Shown here piece by piece: positions 32,737-41,014 of a stretch of 64,000 nucleotides of DNA. A program made the position numbers and the translations under genes. How positions within the stretch are numbered: the first letter of the stretch is position 1; each line of letters begins with the position of its first letter. The stretch comes from Methylobacterium sp. 17Sr1-1 (GTDB lineage Bacteria > Pseudomonadota > Alphaproteobacteria > Rhizobiales > Beijerinckiaceae), in NCBI RefSeq assembly GCF_003173775.1, contig NZ_CP029552.1, positions 1,282,001 to 1,346,000 of the forward strand, in the 5' to 3' direction. The notes under the pieces are model-generated. The model was not told the origin of the DNA and did not search any database. It saw nothing but the letters and a program-made list of their open reading frames with translations.

Positions 32737-32818
32737 AGTGCACCTCACAAAACTCCCGCCGCGCTGACGCCGCCACATCGAGCGACAACGGCGATCGGGA
32801 GTTTTGTGAGAGACACTA
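32737..32818 (-). repeat. 82-bp palindromic element, family F, copy 2 (inverted)
   Basis: Reverse complement reads TAGTGTCTCTCACAAAACTC.. as in copy 1. Its own terminal inverted repeats (AGTGCACCTCACAAAACTCC against AGTGTCTCTCACAAAACTCC) match at 18 of 20 positions. It sits 8 bp past the second ATPase gene and 22 bp before the next repeat, in the 326-bp gap before the amidase. No target duplication is obvious. Confidence 0.85.
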
Positions 32819-32840
32819 AGCCAGCCGTTTCTCTTGCCCG

Positions 32841-33009
32841 CCCCTTTCCCGGTCGACTGGAGCGTCAGCGGAAGGAGATCCGGGATCCAGCATAAGACTC
32901 GCGAAGCGACCGTGAGTCTGCAACATTGCAAATATCGAGCCGCTTCGCGGCACTTCTCCCCTGGATCCCGGATCTCCTTTCACTTCGTTACAGTCGTCCG
33001 GGAAAGGGG
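32841..33009. repeat. Long inverted-repeat element, family D, copy 2
   Basis: Left arm CCCCTTTCCCGG.. to ..GGGATCCAG (about 50 bp) and right arm CTGGATCCCGG.. to ..CCGGGAAAGGGG, with an inner GCCGCTTCGCGGC hairpin. Together with the family F element it fills the gap between the importer and the amidase. It matches the copy at 39268-39436 when that one is reversed. The amidase ribosome site starts about 33 bp downstream, so the element lies in its leader. Confidence 0.85.
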
Positions 33010-33054
33010 AGCTTGAATGGAAGCTCTTCGCCACCCCAACTCAGGAGACGCCCC

Positions 33055-34569
33055 ATGGCCATCACCCGCCCGAGCGCCGACCAGGTCCGCGAGCTCGCCG
33101 CCAGCCTCCACATGTCGCTGTCGCCCGAGGAGGCCGCCGCCTACCGCGCCCTGATGGACGCCTCATTCGACGCCTACGACGTGGTCGACGCCCTGCCCGA
33201 CCACATCCCCCCGGTGAAGTATCCCCGCACCCCCGGCACCCGGCCGACCCCGGAGGAGAATCCCCTCGGCGCCTGGTACTGGAAGAGCGAGGTGAAGGGC
33301 GCCGACACCGGCAAGCTCAAGGGCAAGACCGTCGCGCTCAAGGACAACGTCGCCCTCGCCGGCGTGCCGATGATGAACGGCGCCTCGACCCTCGAAGGCT
33401 TCGTGCCGGCCTCCGACGCCACCATCGTCACCCGGATGCTCGATGCCGGGGCGACGATCCTCGGCAAGGCGGTCTGCGAGCATTTCTGCCTCTCGGGCGG
33501 CAGCCACACCTCGGATCCCGGGCCGGTCCACAACCCGCACCGGATGGGCTACTCGGCCGGCGGCTCGTCCTCGGGCAGCGGCGCGCTGGTGGCGGCCGGC
33601 GAGGTCGACATGGCGATCGGCGGCGACCAGGGCGGGTCGATCCGCATCCCGGCCTCGTATTGCGGGATCTACGGGATGAAGCCGACCCACGGTCTCGTTC
33701 CCTATACCGGCGTGATGCCGATCGAGACCACGATCGACCATACCGGCCCGATGACCGCGAGCGTCGGCGACAACGCCCTGCTGCTCGAAGTCCTGGCCGG
33801 ACCGGACGGGCTCGACCCGCGCCAGGTCGCGCCGCAGGTCGCCGCCTACACGGAAGCGCTGAAGAAGGGCGCGAAGGGCCTGAAGATCGGCCTCCTGACG
33901 GAGGGGTTCTCCGCGCCCGGCATGCAGGAGGCGGTGGCCGACAAGGTGCGGGCGGCGGCGGCCCGGTTCGAGGCCTTGGGCGCCACGGTCGAGGAGGTCT
34001 CGCTGCCCGCCTACCGGACGGCGGCCTCGGTCTGGACGCCGATCGGGCTGGAGGGCCTGACGCAGCAGATGATGCTCGGCAACGGCATGGGCTTCAACTG
34101 GAAGGGCGCCTACGATGTCGGCCTGTTCGACGCCCACTCGGCCTGGCGCGCCAAGGCCGACGACCTCTCCGAGACGCTCAAGATCTCGATGCTGATCGGC
34201 CAGTGGGGCCTGACCCATTATCGCGGCCGCTACTACGCCAAGGCGCAGAACCTCGCCCGCAAGGTGCGGGAGGATTTCGCCGATTGCTTCAAGACCTACG
34301 ACCTGCTGCTGTGCCCGACCCTGCCCTGCACCGCCACCAAGCTGCCGGAGAAGGGCGCGCCGCTGGAAGAGATCATCGTCCGCGCCTTCGAGATGGTCGC
34401 CTCGACCTCGCCGATGGACGTGACCGGCAATCCCTCGATGTCGATCCCCTGCGGCCTCGTCGACGGCCTGCCGGTCGGGCTGATGCTGACCGCGAAGGAC
34501 TGGAACGAGAGCGCGATCTACCAGGCCGCCCACGCCTTCGAGGCCGCCGGCGACTGGAAGACCTTCTGA
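33055..34569 (+). CDS. Amidase (amidase-signature family)
   Basis: 504 aa from ATG 33055, preceded by AGGAG. The full Ser-Ser-Lys triad is visible: K96 (V-A-L-K-D-N), cis-Ser S171 in S-A-G-G-S-S-S-G, and nucleophile S195 in [11 protein letters not shown]. Length and the N-terminal helical extension of about 60 residues resemble the Rhodococcus-type enantioselective amidases that act on small or aromatic amides, often paired with nitrile hydratase, which is absent here. It would release ammonia and a carboxylate from an amide brought in by the upstream importer. Cytoplasmic. Confidence 0.9.
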   Translation: MAITRPSADQVRELAASLHMSLSPEEAAAYRALMDASFDAYDVVDALPDHIPPVKYPRTPGTRPTPEENPLGAWYWKSEVKGADTGKLKGKTVALKDNVALAGVPMMNGASTLEGFVPASDATIVTRMLDAGATILGKAVCEHFCLSGGSHTSDPGPVHNPHRMGYSAGGSSSGSGALVAAGEVDMAIGGDQGGSIRIPASYCGIYGMKPTHGLVPYTGVMPIETTIDHTGPMTASVGDNALLLEVLAGPDGLDPRQVAPQVAAYTEALKKGAKGLKIGLLTEGFSAPGMQEAVADKVRAAAARFEALGATVEEVSLPAYRTAASVWTPIGLEGLTQQMMLGNGMGFNWKGAYDVGLFDAHSAWRAKADDLSETLKISMLIGQWGLTHYRGRYYAKAQNLARKVREDFADCFKTYDLLLCPTLPCTATKLPEKGAPLEEIIVRAFEMVASTSPMDVTGNPSMSIPCGLVDGLPVGLMLTAKDWNESAIYQAAHAFEAAGDWKTF

Positions 34570-34579
34570 AGGCGGGCCC

Positions 34580-34876
34580 ATGAAGACCATCAGCGCCATC
34601 CTCCGCGCCAAGCCGGGCGCGGAGGCGACCCTGCGGGCCGCCCTCCTCGACGTGGCGGCCCACGTCGCCGAAAACGAGCCGGACACGATCGGCTTCTTCG
34701 TCTCGCAGGATGCGGGCGATTCCACCCGCTTCACCACCTACGAGCGTTTCGCCGACCAGGCGGCGATGGACCGGCACAACGGCTCGGCGGCGGTGGCGCG
34801 GTTCTTCGCCGTCGCGCAGCCGATCCTCGACGGCGAGGTCATCCTGGTGACCGCCGACGAGATCTCCGCACGATGA
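34580..34876 (+). CDS. Antibiotic-biosynthesis-monooxygenase (ABM) domain protein
   Basis: 98 aa, a single ferredoxin-like ABM fold: I-S-A-I-L-R-A-K-P-G at the start, E-P-D-T-I-G-F-F-V-S-Q-D in the middle, F-T-T-Y-E-R-F-A-D-Q-A-A-M-D-x-H and A-R-F-F at the end. Small ABM proteins are quinone or polyketide monooxygenases, haem oxygenases or dimer scaffolds; the catalytic role here is not established. It is 10 nt from the amidase stop and 10 nt before the GMC gene, so part of the same operon. Confidence 0.8.
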   Translation: MKTISAILRAKPGAEATLRAALLDVAAHVAENEPDTIGFFVSQDAGDSTRFTTYERFADQAAMDRHNGSAAVARFFAVAQPILDGEVILVTADEISAR

Positions 34877-34886
34877 CCTCTCGCCG

Positions 34887-36458
34887 ATGACTCCTTACGA
34901 CACCCTGATCGTCGGCGCCGGCAGCGCCGGCTGCGTGCTCGCCGGGCGGCTCAGCGCCGACCCGGCGCGCCGGGTGCTGCTGCTGGAATCCGGCGGTGAG
35001 CCGCCCCTCGGCGCCGTCATCCCGTCCGACTGGCCGAGCCTGTTCAACACCGGCGCCGACTGGGGCTTCCACACCGAGCCTCAGGCCGGCTGCCGCGACC
35101 GCCGGATCTTCTGGCCCCGCGGCCGGATGCTCGGCGGCTCCGGCTCGCTCAACGCCATGATCTACCTGCGCGGCCTGCCCTCGGACTACGATGCCTGGGA
35201 GGCCCTGGGCTGCCCCGGCTGGGGCTGGCGCGACGTGCTGCCGGATTTCCTCTCGTCCGAGGACAATCGCCGCTTCGGCAACACCCCGCTGCACGGCACC
35301 GGCGGTCCTTTGCCGGTCGAGGATTGCCCGTATCGCGACGAGGGCGAGACGCTCTGGCACGAGGCCGCCGTGGCGGCCGGCCATCCGGCGAACCCGGATT
35401 TCAACGGCGGCTGCCAGGAAGGCGTCGGGTTTTTCCAGCTGACCACCCGGGGCGGCGAGCGCTTCGGGACCAAGCGGGCCTATCTCGACCCGGCGCGGGA
35501 GCGGCCAAACCTCACGGTCGAGACCGGCGTCCTCGTCACCCGCCTCGTGATCGAGCACGGCCGCGCCGTCGGCGTCGAGTACCTGCGCGACGGCCGGCCC
35601 GAGCGGGCCTCGGCCGGGCAGGTCGTGCTCGCGGCCGGCGCCATCGCCTCGCCGCACCTCCTGATGCTCTCCGGGATCGGCCCGGCGGATGCGCTGAGGG
35701 CGGCCGGGGTCGCGCCTTTGCACGATCTCCCCGGTGTCGGCCAGGACCTGCAGGACCACCCGGCGATCACCCTCGCCTTCGCGGCCACGCGCCCGGTCGG
35801 CCCCGGTGCCGTGGACGCGGCCGAGAGCCTTGCGGAATGGCAGGCGCATCGCACCGGCCCGCGGACCTCGAACTGGGCCGCGGCCGGCGGCCACGTCGCC
35901 ACGTGGGCCGGCATCGAACCCGACCTCCAGCTCTACGGCATCGCCGCCCCGCATCGCGATTACGGCCGGTTCCTCTATCCGGGCTCCGGCTTCACCCTGT
36001 TCGCGGTGCTGCAACGGCCGGAGAGCCGCGGCGAGATCCGCCTGCGCTCCGCCGACCCGGTCATGGCGCCGGCGATCGACCCGCGCTACCTCTCGGACGA
36101 GGGCGGCCGCGACCTCGCCACCCTGGTCGAGGGCGTGCGGATCAACCGGGCCATCGCGGCGGCGGATCCGCTCGCCGCGGTGATCGCCCACGAGCTGAGC
36201 CCCTCGGCCGAATGCCGGGACGAGGCCGGCATCGCCCGGCACGTCCGCGGCCACCTCGCCTCGCTCTACCACCCGTCGAGCACCTGCCGGATGGGCACCG
36301 ATCCCGGCGCGGTCGTCGATCCGCAGAGCTTCGCGGTGCACGGGCTCGACGGCCTGTACGTCGCCGACGCCTCGGTGTTTCCGCGGATGATCTCGGCCAA
36401 CCTCAACGCCACGGTGATCCTGGTGGCCGAGCGGGCGGCCCGGGCGCTGGCGGGGTGA
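34887..36458 (+). CDS. GMC-family oxidoreductase (choline/alcohol dehydrogenase type)
   Basis: 523 aa. N-terminal FAD site D-T-L-I-V-G-A-G-S-A-G-C-V (GxGxxG at 10-15) and V-L-L-L-E-S-G-G; the GMC signature 1 region G-R-M-L-G-G-S-G-S-L-N-A-M; the catalytic His462 in L-Y-H-P-S-S-T-C-R-M-G and a C-terminal N-L-N-A-T-V. It oxidises a primary or secondary alcohol to an aldehyde or ketone. In this operon it may process the alcohol or acid part released from the amide (inference). No signal peptide, so cytoplasmic. Confidence 0.88.
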   Translation: MTPYDTLIVGAGSAGCVLAGRLSADPARRVLLLESGGEPPLGAVIPSDWPSLFNTGADWGFHTEPQAGCRDRRIFWPRGRMLGGSGSLNAMIYLRGLPSDYDAWEALGCPGWGWRDVLPDFLSSEDNRRFGNTPLHGTGGPLPVEDCPYRDEGETLWHEAAVAAGHPANPDFNGGCQEGVGFFQLTTRGGERFGTKRAYLDPARERPNLTVETGVLVTRLVIEHGRAVGVEYLRDGRPERASAGQVVLAAGAIASPHLLMLSGIGPADALRAAGVAPLHDLPGVGQDLQDHPAITLAFAATRPVGPGAVDAAESLAEWQAHRTGPRTSNWAAAGGHVATWAGIEPDLQLYGIAAPHRDYGRFLYPGSGFTLFAVLQRPESRGEIRLRSADPVMAPAIDPRYLSDEGGRDLATLVEGVRINRAIAAADPLAAVIAHELSPSAECRDEAGIARHVRGHLASLYHPSSTCRMGTDPGAVVDPQSFAVHGLDGLYVADASVFPRMISANLNATVILVAERAARALAG

Positions 36459-36535
36459 CGCGAAGGCCGGCCGAGATGAACACCGCGCCGTCGAAAGTCC
36501 CCGGTCAGGCGGTCGCCACGGTTCCGACGACGGCC

Positions 36536-36640
36536 AGAGCATTGTCCGACGAAGCGGAAACCGGCTCGTCGTAGAAAATGCGGCCAAACCAGAGACCTGG
36601 AGCGCTTCGCGATTGCAGCGCGATCGGGAAGCGCTCCAGG
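36536..36640. repeat. Palindromic intergenic repeat, family B, copy 2 (reverse orientation)
   Basis: The stem CCTGGAGCGCTTCGCGAT with its near-complement (36596-36613 and 36623-36640, one mismatch) encloses a loop that is the reverse complement of copy 1's (TGCAGCGCG). The tail AGAGCATTGTCCGACGAAG also matches the copy at 8271-8375 in reverse. The 325-bp gap between the GMC gene and the AraC gene contains this element and no visible gene; the last about 140 bp should hold the AraC promoter. Confidence 0.8.
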
Positions 36641-36783
36641 CCCCTTCCTGCCCCGGCCGACCAGCCCACTCGGCCTATGACCGCCCGTCTCGCTCCCGGC
36701 TGGCACCGTCGTTGCTTGAGCCGGTCCGGACGCGACGCGCATCGCGGGCCCGCCCGAGGCCCGGATCCGCCGGAGGGACAGTC

Positions 36784-37782
36784 ATGGCATCGCTCACCGC
36801 CTCGCCGCCGTCGGCCTTCTCCTCGGCCCCTTCGCCCGCCCCGATCACCACCTTCGACACCAACGTACTCGCGGAACAATACCGCTTCTCCTACTGGCGC
36901 GACGCGATCTGCGCGCATTTGAGCCCGTCGGAGACGATGCGGAAGATCGACGACGGACCGTTCTCGGCGCGCCTGCGCAAGGTGGCGCTCGGCAAGGTCA
37001 ACGTCTGCGACATCCGGTTCTCGCCGATGGAGAACCGCCGCGACGCCGCCTGCCTGCGGCGGATGCCGGACGACGACGTGTTCGTGGCGCTGATGAAGAG
37101 CGGCACCGGCCGGCTGGTGCAGGACGACCGCTGCGCCCTTCCCTCCGTCGGCGACCTCGTGGTGTACGATTCGGCCCGGCCGTTCCTGTGGGAGTTCGAG
37201 CAGGACACCCGGATGATCGTCGCCCGGATGGCCCGACGGCAGATGGCGGCGCGCCTGCCCGACTTCGAGCACCTGGCCGCGCGGATCATCCGGCCCGACC
37301 AGCCACTGGCCTCGACCCTCGCCCACACCCTGACCGACATCGTCGAACTGGAAACCCCGTTGAGCGAGAGCGGCTCGCAGCGCCTCGGCAACGCGTTCCT
37401 CGAATTGCTCACCGCCTCGCTGGAGGCGAGCCTGACGGCACCGGGGCGCAAGGTCGCCGATGCCGACCTGGTGCGCCAGGCCAAGACCTTCCTGCTCGCC
37501 CATATCGAGGATCCCGACCTCGACCTCGCCACGGTGGCGAACCGCCTCGGCGTGTCGCTGCGCACGCTCTGCCGCGCCTTCGCGTCGGACGGCACCACGG
37601 CGATCCGCTGGCTGTGGCAGCAGCGGCTGGCCCTCGCCCACCGGCTGCTCGAGGAAGGCCAGGCCCGCAATGTCGGGCAGGTGGTGATGCAATGCGGCTT
37701 CAGCGACTTCTCGCATTTCAGCCGGGCGTTCAAGAAGACCTACGGGGTGATGCCGAAATCGGTGCTGCGGGCGGCGGGGTGA
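36784..37782 (+). CDS. AraC-family transcriptional regulator
   Basis: 332 aa from ATG 36784. The N-terminal about 200 residues form an AraC_binding_2-type ligand/dimerisation domain (LAEQYRFSYWRDAICAHLSP; later VYDSARPFLWEFEQD), as in FeaR-like regulators of amine and aromatic catabolism. The C-terminal 100 residues have two helix-turn-helix motifs (LATVANRLGVSLRTLCRAF; CGFSDFSHFSRAFKKTYGV). It stands directly after the amidase-GMC operon on the same strand and is a good candidate for its activator (inference). Confidence 0.87.
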   Translation: MASLTASPPSAFSSAPSPAPITTFDTNVLAEQYRFSYWRDAICAHLSPSETMRKIDDGPFSARLRKVALGKVNVCDIRFSPMENRRDAACLRRMPDDDVFVALMKSGTGRLVQDDRCALPSVGDLVVYDSARPFLWEFEQDTRMIVARMARRQMAARLPDFEHLAARIIRPDQPLASTLAHTLTDIVELETPLSESGSQRLGNAFLELLTASLEASLTAPGRKVADADLVRQAKTFLLAHIEDPDLDLATVANRLGVSLRTLCRAFASDGTTAIRWLWQQRLALAHRLLEEGQARNVGQVVMQCGFSDFSHFSRAFKKTYGVMPKSVLRAAG

Positions 37783-37789
37783 GGCCGGC

Positions 37790-38113
37790 TCACCCCCGCG
37801 GCGCCAGCACGATCACCGCCGCTCCCGCGAGGCACAGGGCGGCCCCGGCGCAATCGAACCGGTTCGGCCGCTGCCCTTCCGCGCCCCAGAGCCAGGCGAG
37901 CGAGGCCGCGATGTAGACGCCGCCATAGGCCGCGAAGGCGCGCCCGGCGGCGTCCGACTCGGTCAGCGCGAGCAGGAACGCGAAGGCGCCGAGCGCCAGG
38001 CCCCCCGGAATCAGCCAGAGCGGCGACGCCGAGAGCCGCCACCAGGCCCAGACCGAGAAGCACCCGGCGATCTCGGCGAGCGCGGCGGCGGCGTAGAGGA
38101 GAAAGGTCGGCAT
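37790..38113 (-). CDS. ynfA: YnfA/UPF0060 family small membrane protein
   Basis: 107 aa with four membrane segments. It opens [20 protein letters not shown] and contains [19 protein letters not shown], both invariant in the family, and ends with the N-R-F-D-C-A-G helix. Resembles small multidrug-resistance transporters in size and topology; YnfA has been reported as an SMR-like exporter. Convergent with the AraC gene (8-bp gap) and 38 bp after the SDR. Confidence 0.9.
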   Translation of the reverse strand: MPTFLLYAAAALAEIAGCFSVWAWWRLSASPLWLIPGGLALGAFAFLLALTESDAAGRAFAAYGGVYIAASLAWLWGAEGQRPNRFDCAGAALCLAGAAVIVLAPRG

Positions 38114-38151
38114 GGCGCGGCTTCTCCCACGCCATGCCGCCGCGCGAAAGA

Positions 38152-39150
38152 TCAGGCCCGCCGCTTCATCAGGGCCGCCGCCGCGAGGCCGACGCCGGCC
38201 ATCACCGCCCCGGTGGCGAGAGGGTTGAGCTTTGCCCGCGTGTAGGTGCTGGTGTGGCGCACCATCCCCGGATGGTCGCCGCGCACGTGGCCGTCCTGGG
38301 TCGGCCGGTGGAGGGCGCCGTTCGGGTCGCGCGGCGGCTCGGCGCGCAGCTGCTGGCCCGCCATCACGCCGCCGAGGCGGTCGAAGGTGCCGGGCGCGAG
38401 CTTCTTGAGGCCCGTCATCGCCCGGCCGCCGCCGCCGACGATGATCTCGCGCTGCGGATACACCGCGGCGTGCAGGATCGCGTGGGCGACCTCGTCCGGG
38501 TGATAGACCGGCGGCGGCAGCTTCGGCTCGCGGTCGAGGTAGTTGCGGGCGTGCTGCGGGAACGGGGTGTCGATCGCCGCCGGCTTGATCAGCGTCACCG
38601 AGACCGGCGCGCGATCGAGGTCCAGCTCGGACCGGAGCGCGTCGGTGAAGCCGCGGATCGCGTGCTTGCTCGCCGAGTACATGCCCTGGAGCGGGATCGC
38701 GAGGTCGGAGGCGATGCTGCCGAGATTGATGATCGCGCCGCCGCGCCGGCGCAAGAAAGGCGCCGCCACCAGCGAGCCGTAGACCACGCCCCAGAAATTG
38801 GTCTGGAAGAGGCGGTCGTGGTCCTCGTCCGAGACCTCCTCCAGCCGGCCGTAGATCGAGATGCCGGCATCGTTGACCCAGGTATCGAAGCCGCCGAAGC
38901 GCTGCACCGCCTTGTCGGCGATGGCCTGCACCTCCTCGCGCCGGCCGACATCGGCGACGACGTGGGTCGCCTCGCCGCCCGAAGCCTCGATCTCCTCCTG
39001 GATCGTCGCCAGCGCCTCGGCGTTGCGCGAGGCGAGCACCACCCGGGCACCCGCCCGCGCCGCCATCCGGGCCGTGGCGAGCCCGATGCCGCTGGAGCCG
39101 CCCGTGATGACGATCACCTGCTCGCCGAGAGGCTTGTGGGCGTGGCTCAT
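38152..39150 (-). CDS. Short-chain dehydrogenase/reductase with a C-terminal membrane anchor
   Basis: 332 aa. Rossmann motif [13 protein letters not shown] (near 14-26), N-D-A-G, catalytic Ser and the Y-S-A-S-K tetrad (Y about 160). After about residue 290 a hydrophobic segment ([14 protein letters not shown]) suggests anchoring by its tail, unlike most SDRs. This group is common in alphaproteobacteria, often stress-related. A TGAAC-N16-CGTT sequence, near the general-stress sigma EcfG consensus, lies about 37-61 bp upstream. Confidence 0.85.
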   Translation of the reverse strand: MSHAHKPLGEQVIVITGGSSGIGLATARMAARAGARVVLASRNAEALATIQEEIEASGGEATHVVADVGRREEVQAIADKAVQRFGGFDTWVNDAGISIYGRLEEVSDEDHDRLFQTNFWGVVYGSLVAAPFLRRRGGAIINLGSIASDLAIPLQGMYSASKHAIRGFTDALRSELDLDRAPVSVTLIKPAAIDTPFPQHARNYLDREPKLPPPVYHPDEVAHAILHAAVYPQREIIVGGGGRAMTGLKKLAPGTFDRLGGVMAGQQLRAEPPRDPNGALHRPTQDGHVRGDHPGMVRHTSTYTRAKLNPLATGAVMAGVGLAAAALMKRRA

Positions 39151-39186
39151 GGAATCCTCCGTACAGGATGGGGGTATCCAGGCCCT

Positions 39187-39211
39187 AACGATGGTGGGCG
39201 TGCTTCGTTCA
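39187..39211 (-). promoter_or_regulatory. Possible sigma-EcfG (general stress) promoter before the SDR
   Basis: On the minus strand TGAAC, 16 nt, CGTT. The family consensus is GGAAC-N16/17-CGTT, so there is one mismatch in the -35. The -10 end is about 37 nt before the gene start. Motif match only; the first base mismatch makes it tentative. Confidence 0.35.
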
Positions 39212-39267
39212 TTCCATCAATGGCGGCGCTCGCGGCGGCTACGATGCGCCGCCAATCCCGTCTCCTT

Positions 39268-39436
39268 CCCCTTTCCCGGACGACTGTAGCGAAGCGGAAG
39301 GAGATCCGGGATCCAGCGGAAGAAGTGCCGCGAAGCGGCTCTGTCTTTGCGACGTTACAGACATAAAGACGCTTCGCGACTTTTTGCGCTGGATCCCGGA
39401 TCTCCTTCCACTGCGTTTCAGTCGTCCGGGAAAGGG
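39268..39436. repeat. Long inverted-repeat element, family D, copy 3
   Basis: CCCCTTTCCCGGACGACTG.. to ..GGGATCCAGCG on the left, CGCTGGATCCC.. to ..GTCCGGGAAAGGG on the right, about 50 bp each with few mismatches, and an inner near-palindrome with GCCGCGAAGCGGC. The 523-bp gap from 39151 to 39673 holds this element and the SDR promoter; 39437-39673 shows only a short T-rich spot and the ribosome site of the next gene. Confidence 0.85.
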
Positions 39437-39673
39437 CGTGGTGATTTTTTTCGGAAAGCTGGCTGCCCGGGCGAGATCCCCCTCAATGATCGACCACCGC
39501 TCTGCGCCACGATCGAGCCGCCCGTCCCCAGCCATATCTCGAACCTCTGGCACAAGCCCGCACAAGCTATTGGACAGGCGGTCACCGCACCCCCATGATC
39601 CGCGCCGCGGCGAGGCCCCCGACGCCACACTCCAGAGGGGCCCGTGCGCGGTACAATGTCAGGGAGGAAGCCG

Positions 39674-41014
39674 ATGGCTGGGACGGGTCGTGCCGGGATG
39701 CTCACGCGGCGCGAGGCGCTGGTCGGCGCAGGGGCCGCGGGGGCGAGCCTGATGCTGCCGGGCGGTTCTCCTTTCGCGCAAGGGGCCAAACCCGCCGAGC
39801 TGAAGGTCGGCATCGCCACCTACCTGTCGGGCCCGGCGAGCGTCTTCGGCGTACCAGGCCGCCAGACCGCCGAGATGCTGTTCGACGAGATCAACGCCGC
39901 CGGCGGCATCGCGGGCGTCAAGGTGCGGCCGATCTTCGTCGACGAGGGCCCGGGCGTCGACCACGTCGTCGGCGAGTACCGTCGCCTCGTGCAGTCGGAG
40001 GGCGTGCATCTGATCTTCGCGGCGATCTCGTCGGCCGATTGCATCGCCTGCGCGCCGCTCGCCGACGAGCTGAAGCGTCCGACCCTGCTGTGGGATTGCG
40101 GCACCCAGCGCATCTTCGAGGACAACCGCTACTCTTACGCCTTCCGCACCCAGGCCAACGCGACGCCGGAGATCCTGGCGGCGCTCCTCTACCTCCTGAA
40201 GGTGAAGCCGGACTTCAAGTCGATCGCGGTGATCAACCAGGACTACGCCTGGGGCCGCGATTCCTGGGACATTTTTCGCACGGCGATGAACACCCTGAAG
40301 CCCGGGGTGAAGGTCTCGGCCGAGCTGTTTCCGCGCTTCGGCGCCACCGACTTTTCCACCGAGATCACCCGCGTGCTGGCGCTGCGGCCCGACGTGGTGC
40401 TGTCGACCTCCTGGGGCGGCGACCTCGACGCGCTGATCCGCCAGGCCTCGGACCGCAAGCTGTTCGAGCGCTCGGCCTTCGTGATGCCGCTCGCCGAATC
40501 CTCGCTCCAGCGCGTCGGCAAGGCGCTGCCGGCCGGCCACATCGTCGGCGCCCGCGGCGACCACTGGTTCCTGCATCCCTCCCCGGCCGACCCGGAGCGG
40601 CTGAAGCGCTTCAGTGACAGTTACCGCGCCAAGTACAATGCCTGGCCGATCTATCCGTGCTTCCACATGGCGCAAGCCGTCTCGGCGATGAGGGCCGGCA
40701 TCGAGAAGGCGGTGGCGGCGAAGAACGGCGGCTGGCCGACCGACGCGGAACTCGCCGCCGCCTTCAAGGGCCTCGAATTTCCCTCGCCCACCGCCAGCGT
40801 GCGCATCCGCGAGGACGGACAGGGCCTCGAGAACCAGCTCATCGGCACCACCCTGCACTCCGACAAGTATCCGTTCCCGGTGCTCACCGACATGATCGTC
40901 TTCCCGGCCGAATCCGTGACGACGCCGGTCGGCCAGAAGAGCGCCGACTGGCTGAAGACGCTGACCCCCGACATGGTGGGCAAACTCCCGCAGGCGCAGG
41001 CCTTCAAGAGCTGA
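39674..41014 (+). CDS. HAAT-family ABC transporter substrate-binding protein
   Basis: 446 aa from ATG 39674, which has AGGGAGGAA just upstream; earlier starts in frame lack one. A twin-arginine-like signal (L-T-R-R-E-A-L-V-G) is cleaved near residue 38-40 (P-F-A-Q-G). The mature protein opens L-K-V-G-I-A-T-Y-L-S-G-P-A-S-V-F-G and has the F-D-E-I-N-A-A-G-G-I-A-G-V-K motif of periplasmic binding proteins of this family. It is the first gene of a complete five-gene importer; stop and next start overlap (TGATG). Ligand unknown. Confidence 0.87.
   Translation: MAGTGRAGMLTRREALVGAGAAGASLMLPGGSPFAQGAKPAELKVGIATYLSGPASVFGVPGRQTAEMLFDEINAAGGIAGVKVRPIFVDEGPGVDHVVGEYRRLVQSEGVHLIFAAISSADCIACAPLADELKRPTLLWDCGTQRIFEDNRYSYAFRTQANATPEILAALLYLLKVKPDFKSIAVINQDYAWGRDSWDIFRTAMNTLKPGVKVSAELFPRFGATDFSTEITRVLALRPDVVLSTSWGGDLDALIRQASDRKLFERSAFVMPLAESSLQRVGKALPAGHIVGARGDHWFLHPSPADPERLKRFSDSYRAKYNAWPIYPCFHMAQAVSAMRAGIEKAVAAKNGGWPTDAELAAAFKGLEFPSPTASVRIREDGQGLENQLIGTTLHSDKYPFPVLTDMIVFPAESVTTPVGQKSADWLKTLTPDMVGKLPQAQAFKS

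Noticed and set aside
39548..39564. TGGCACA upstream of the third importer as a sigma-54 promoter
   Set aside because: The GC dinucleotide is one base too close to the GG, and spacing is strict for this sigma factor.
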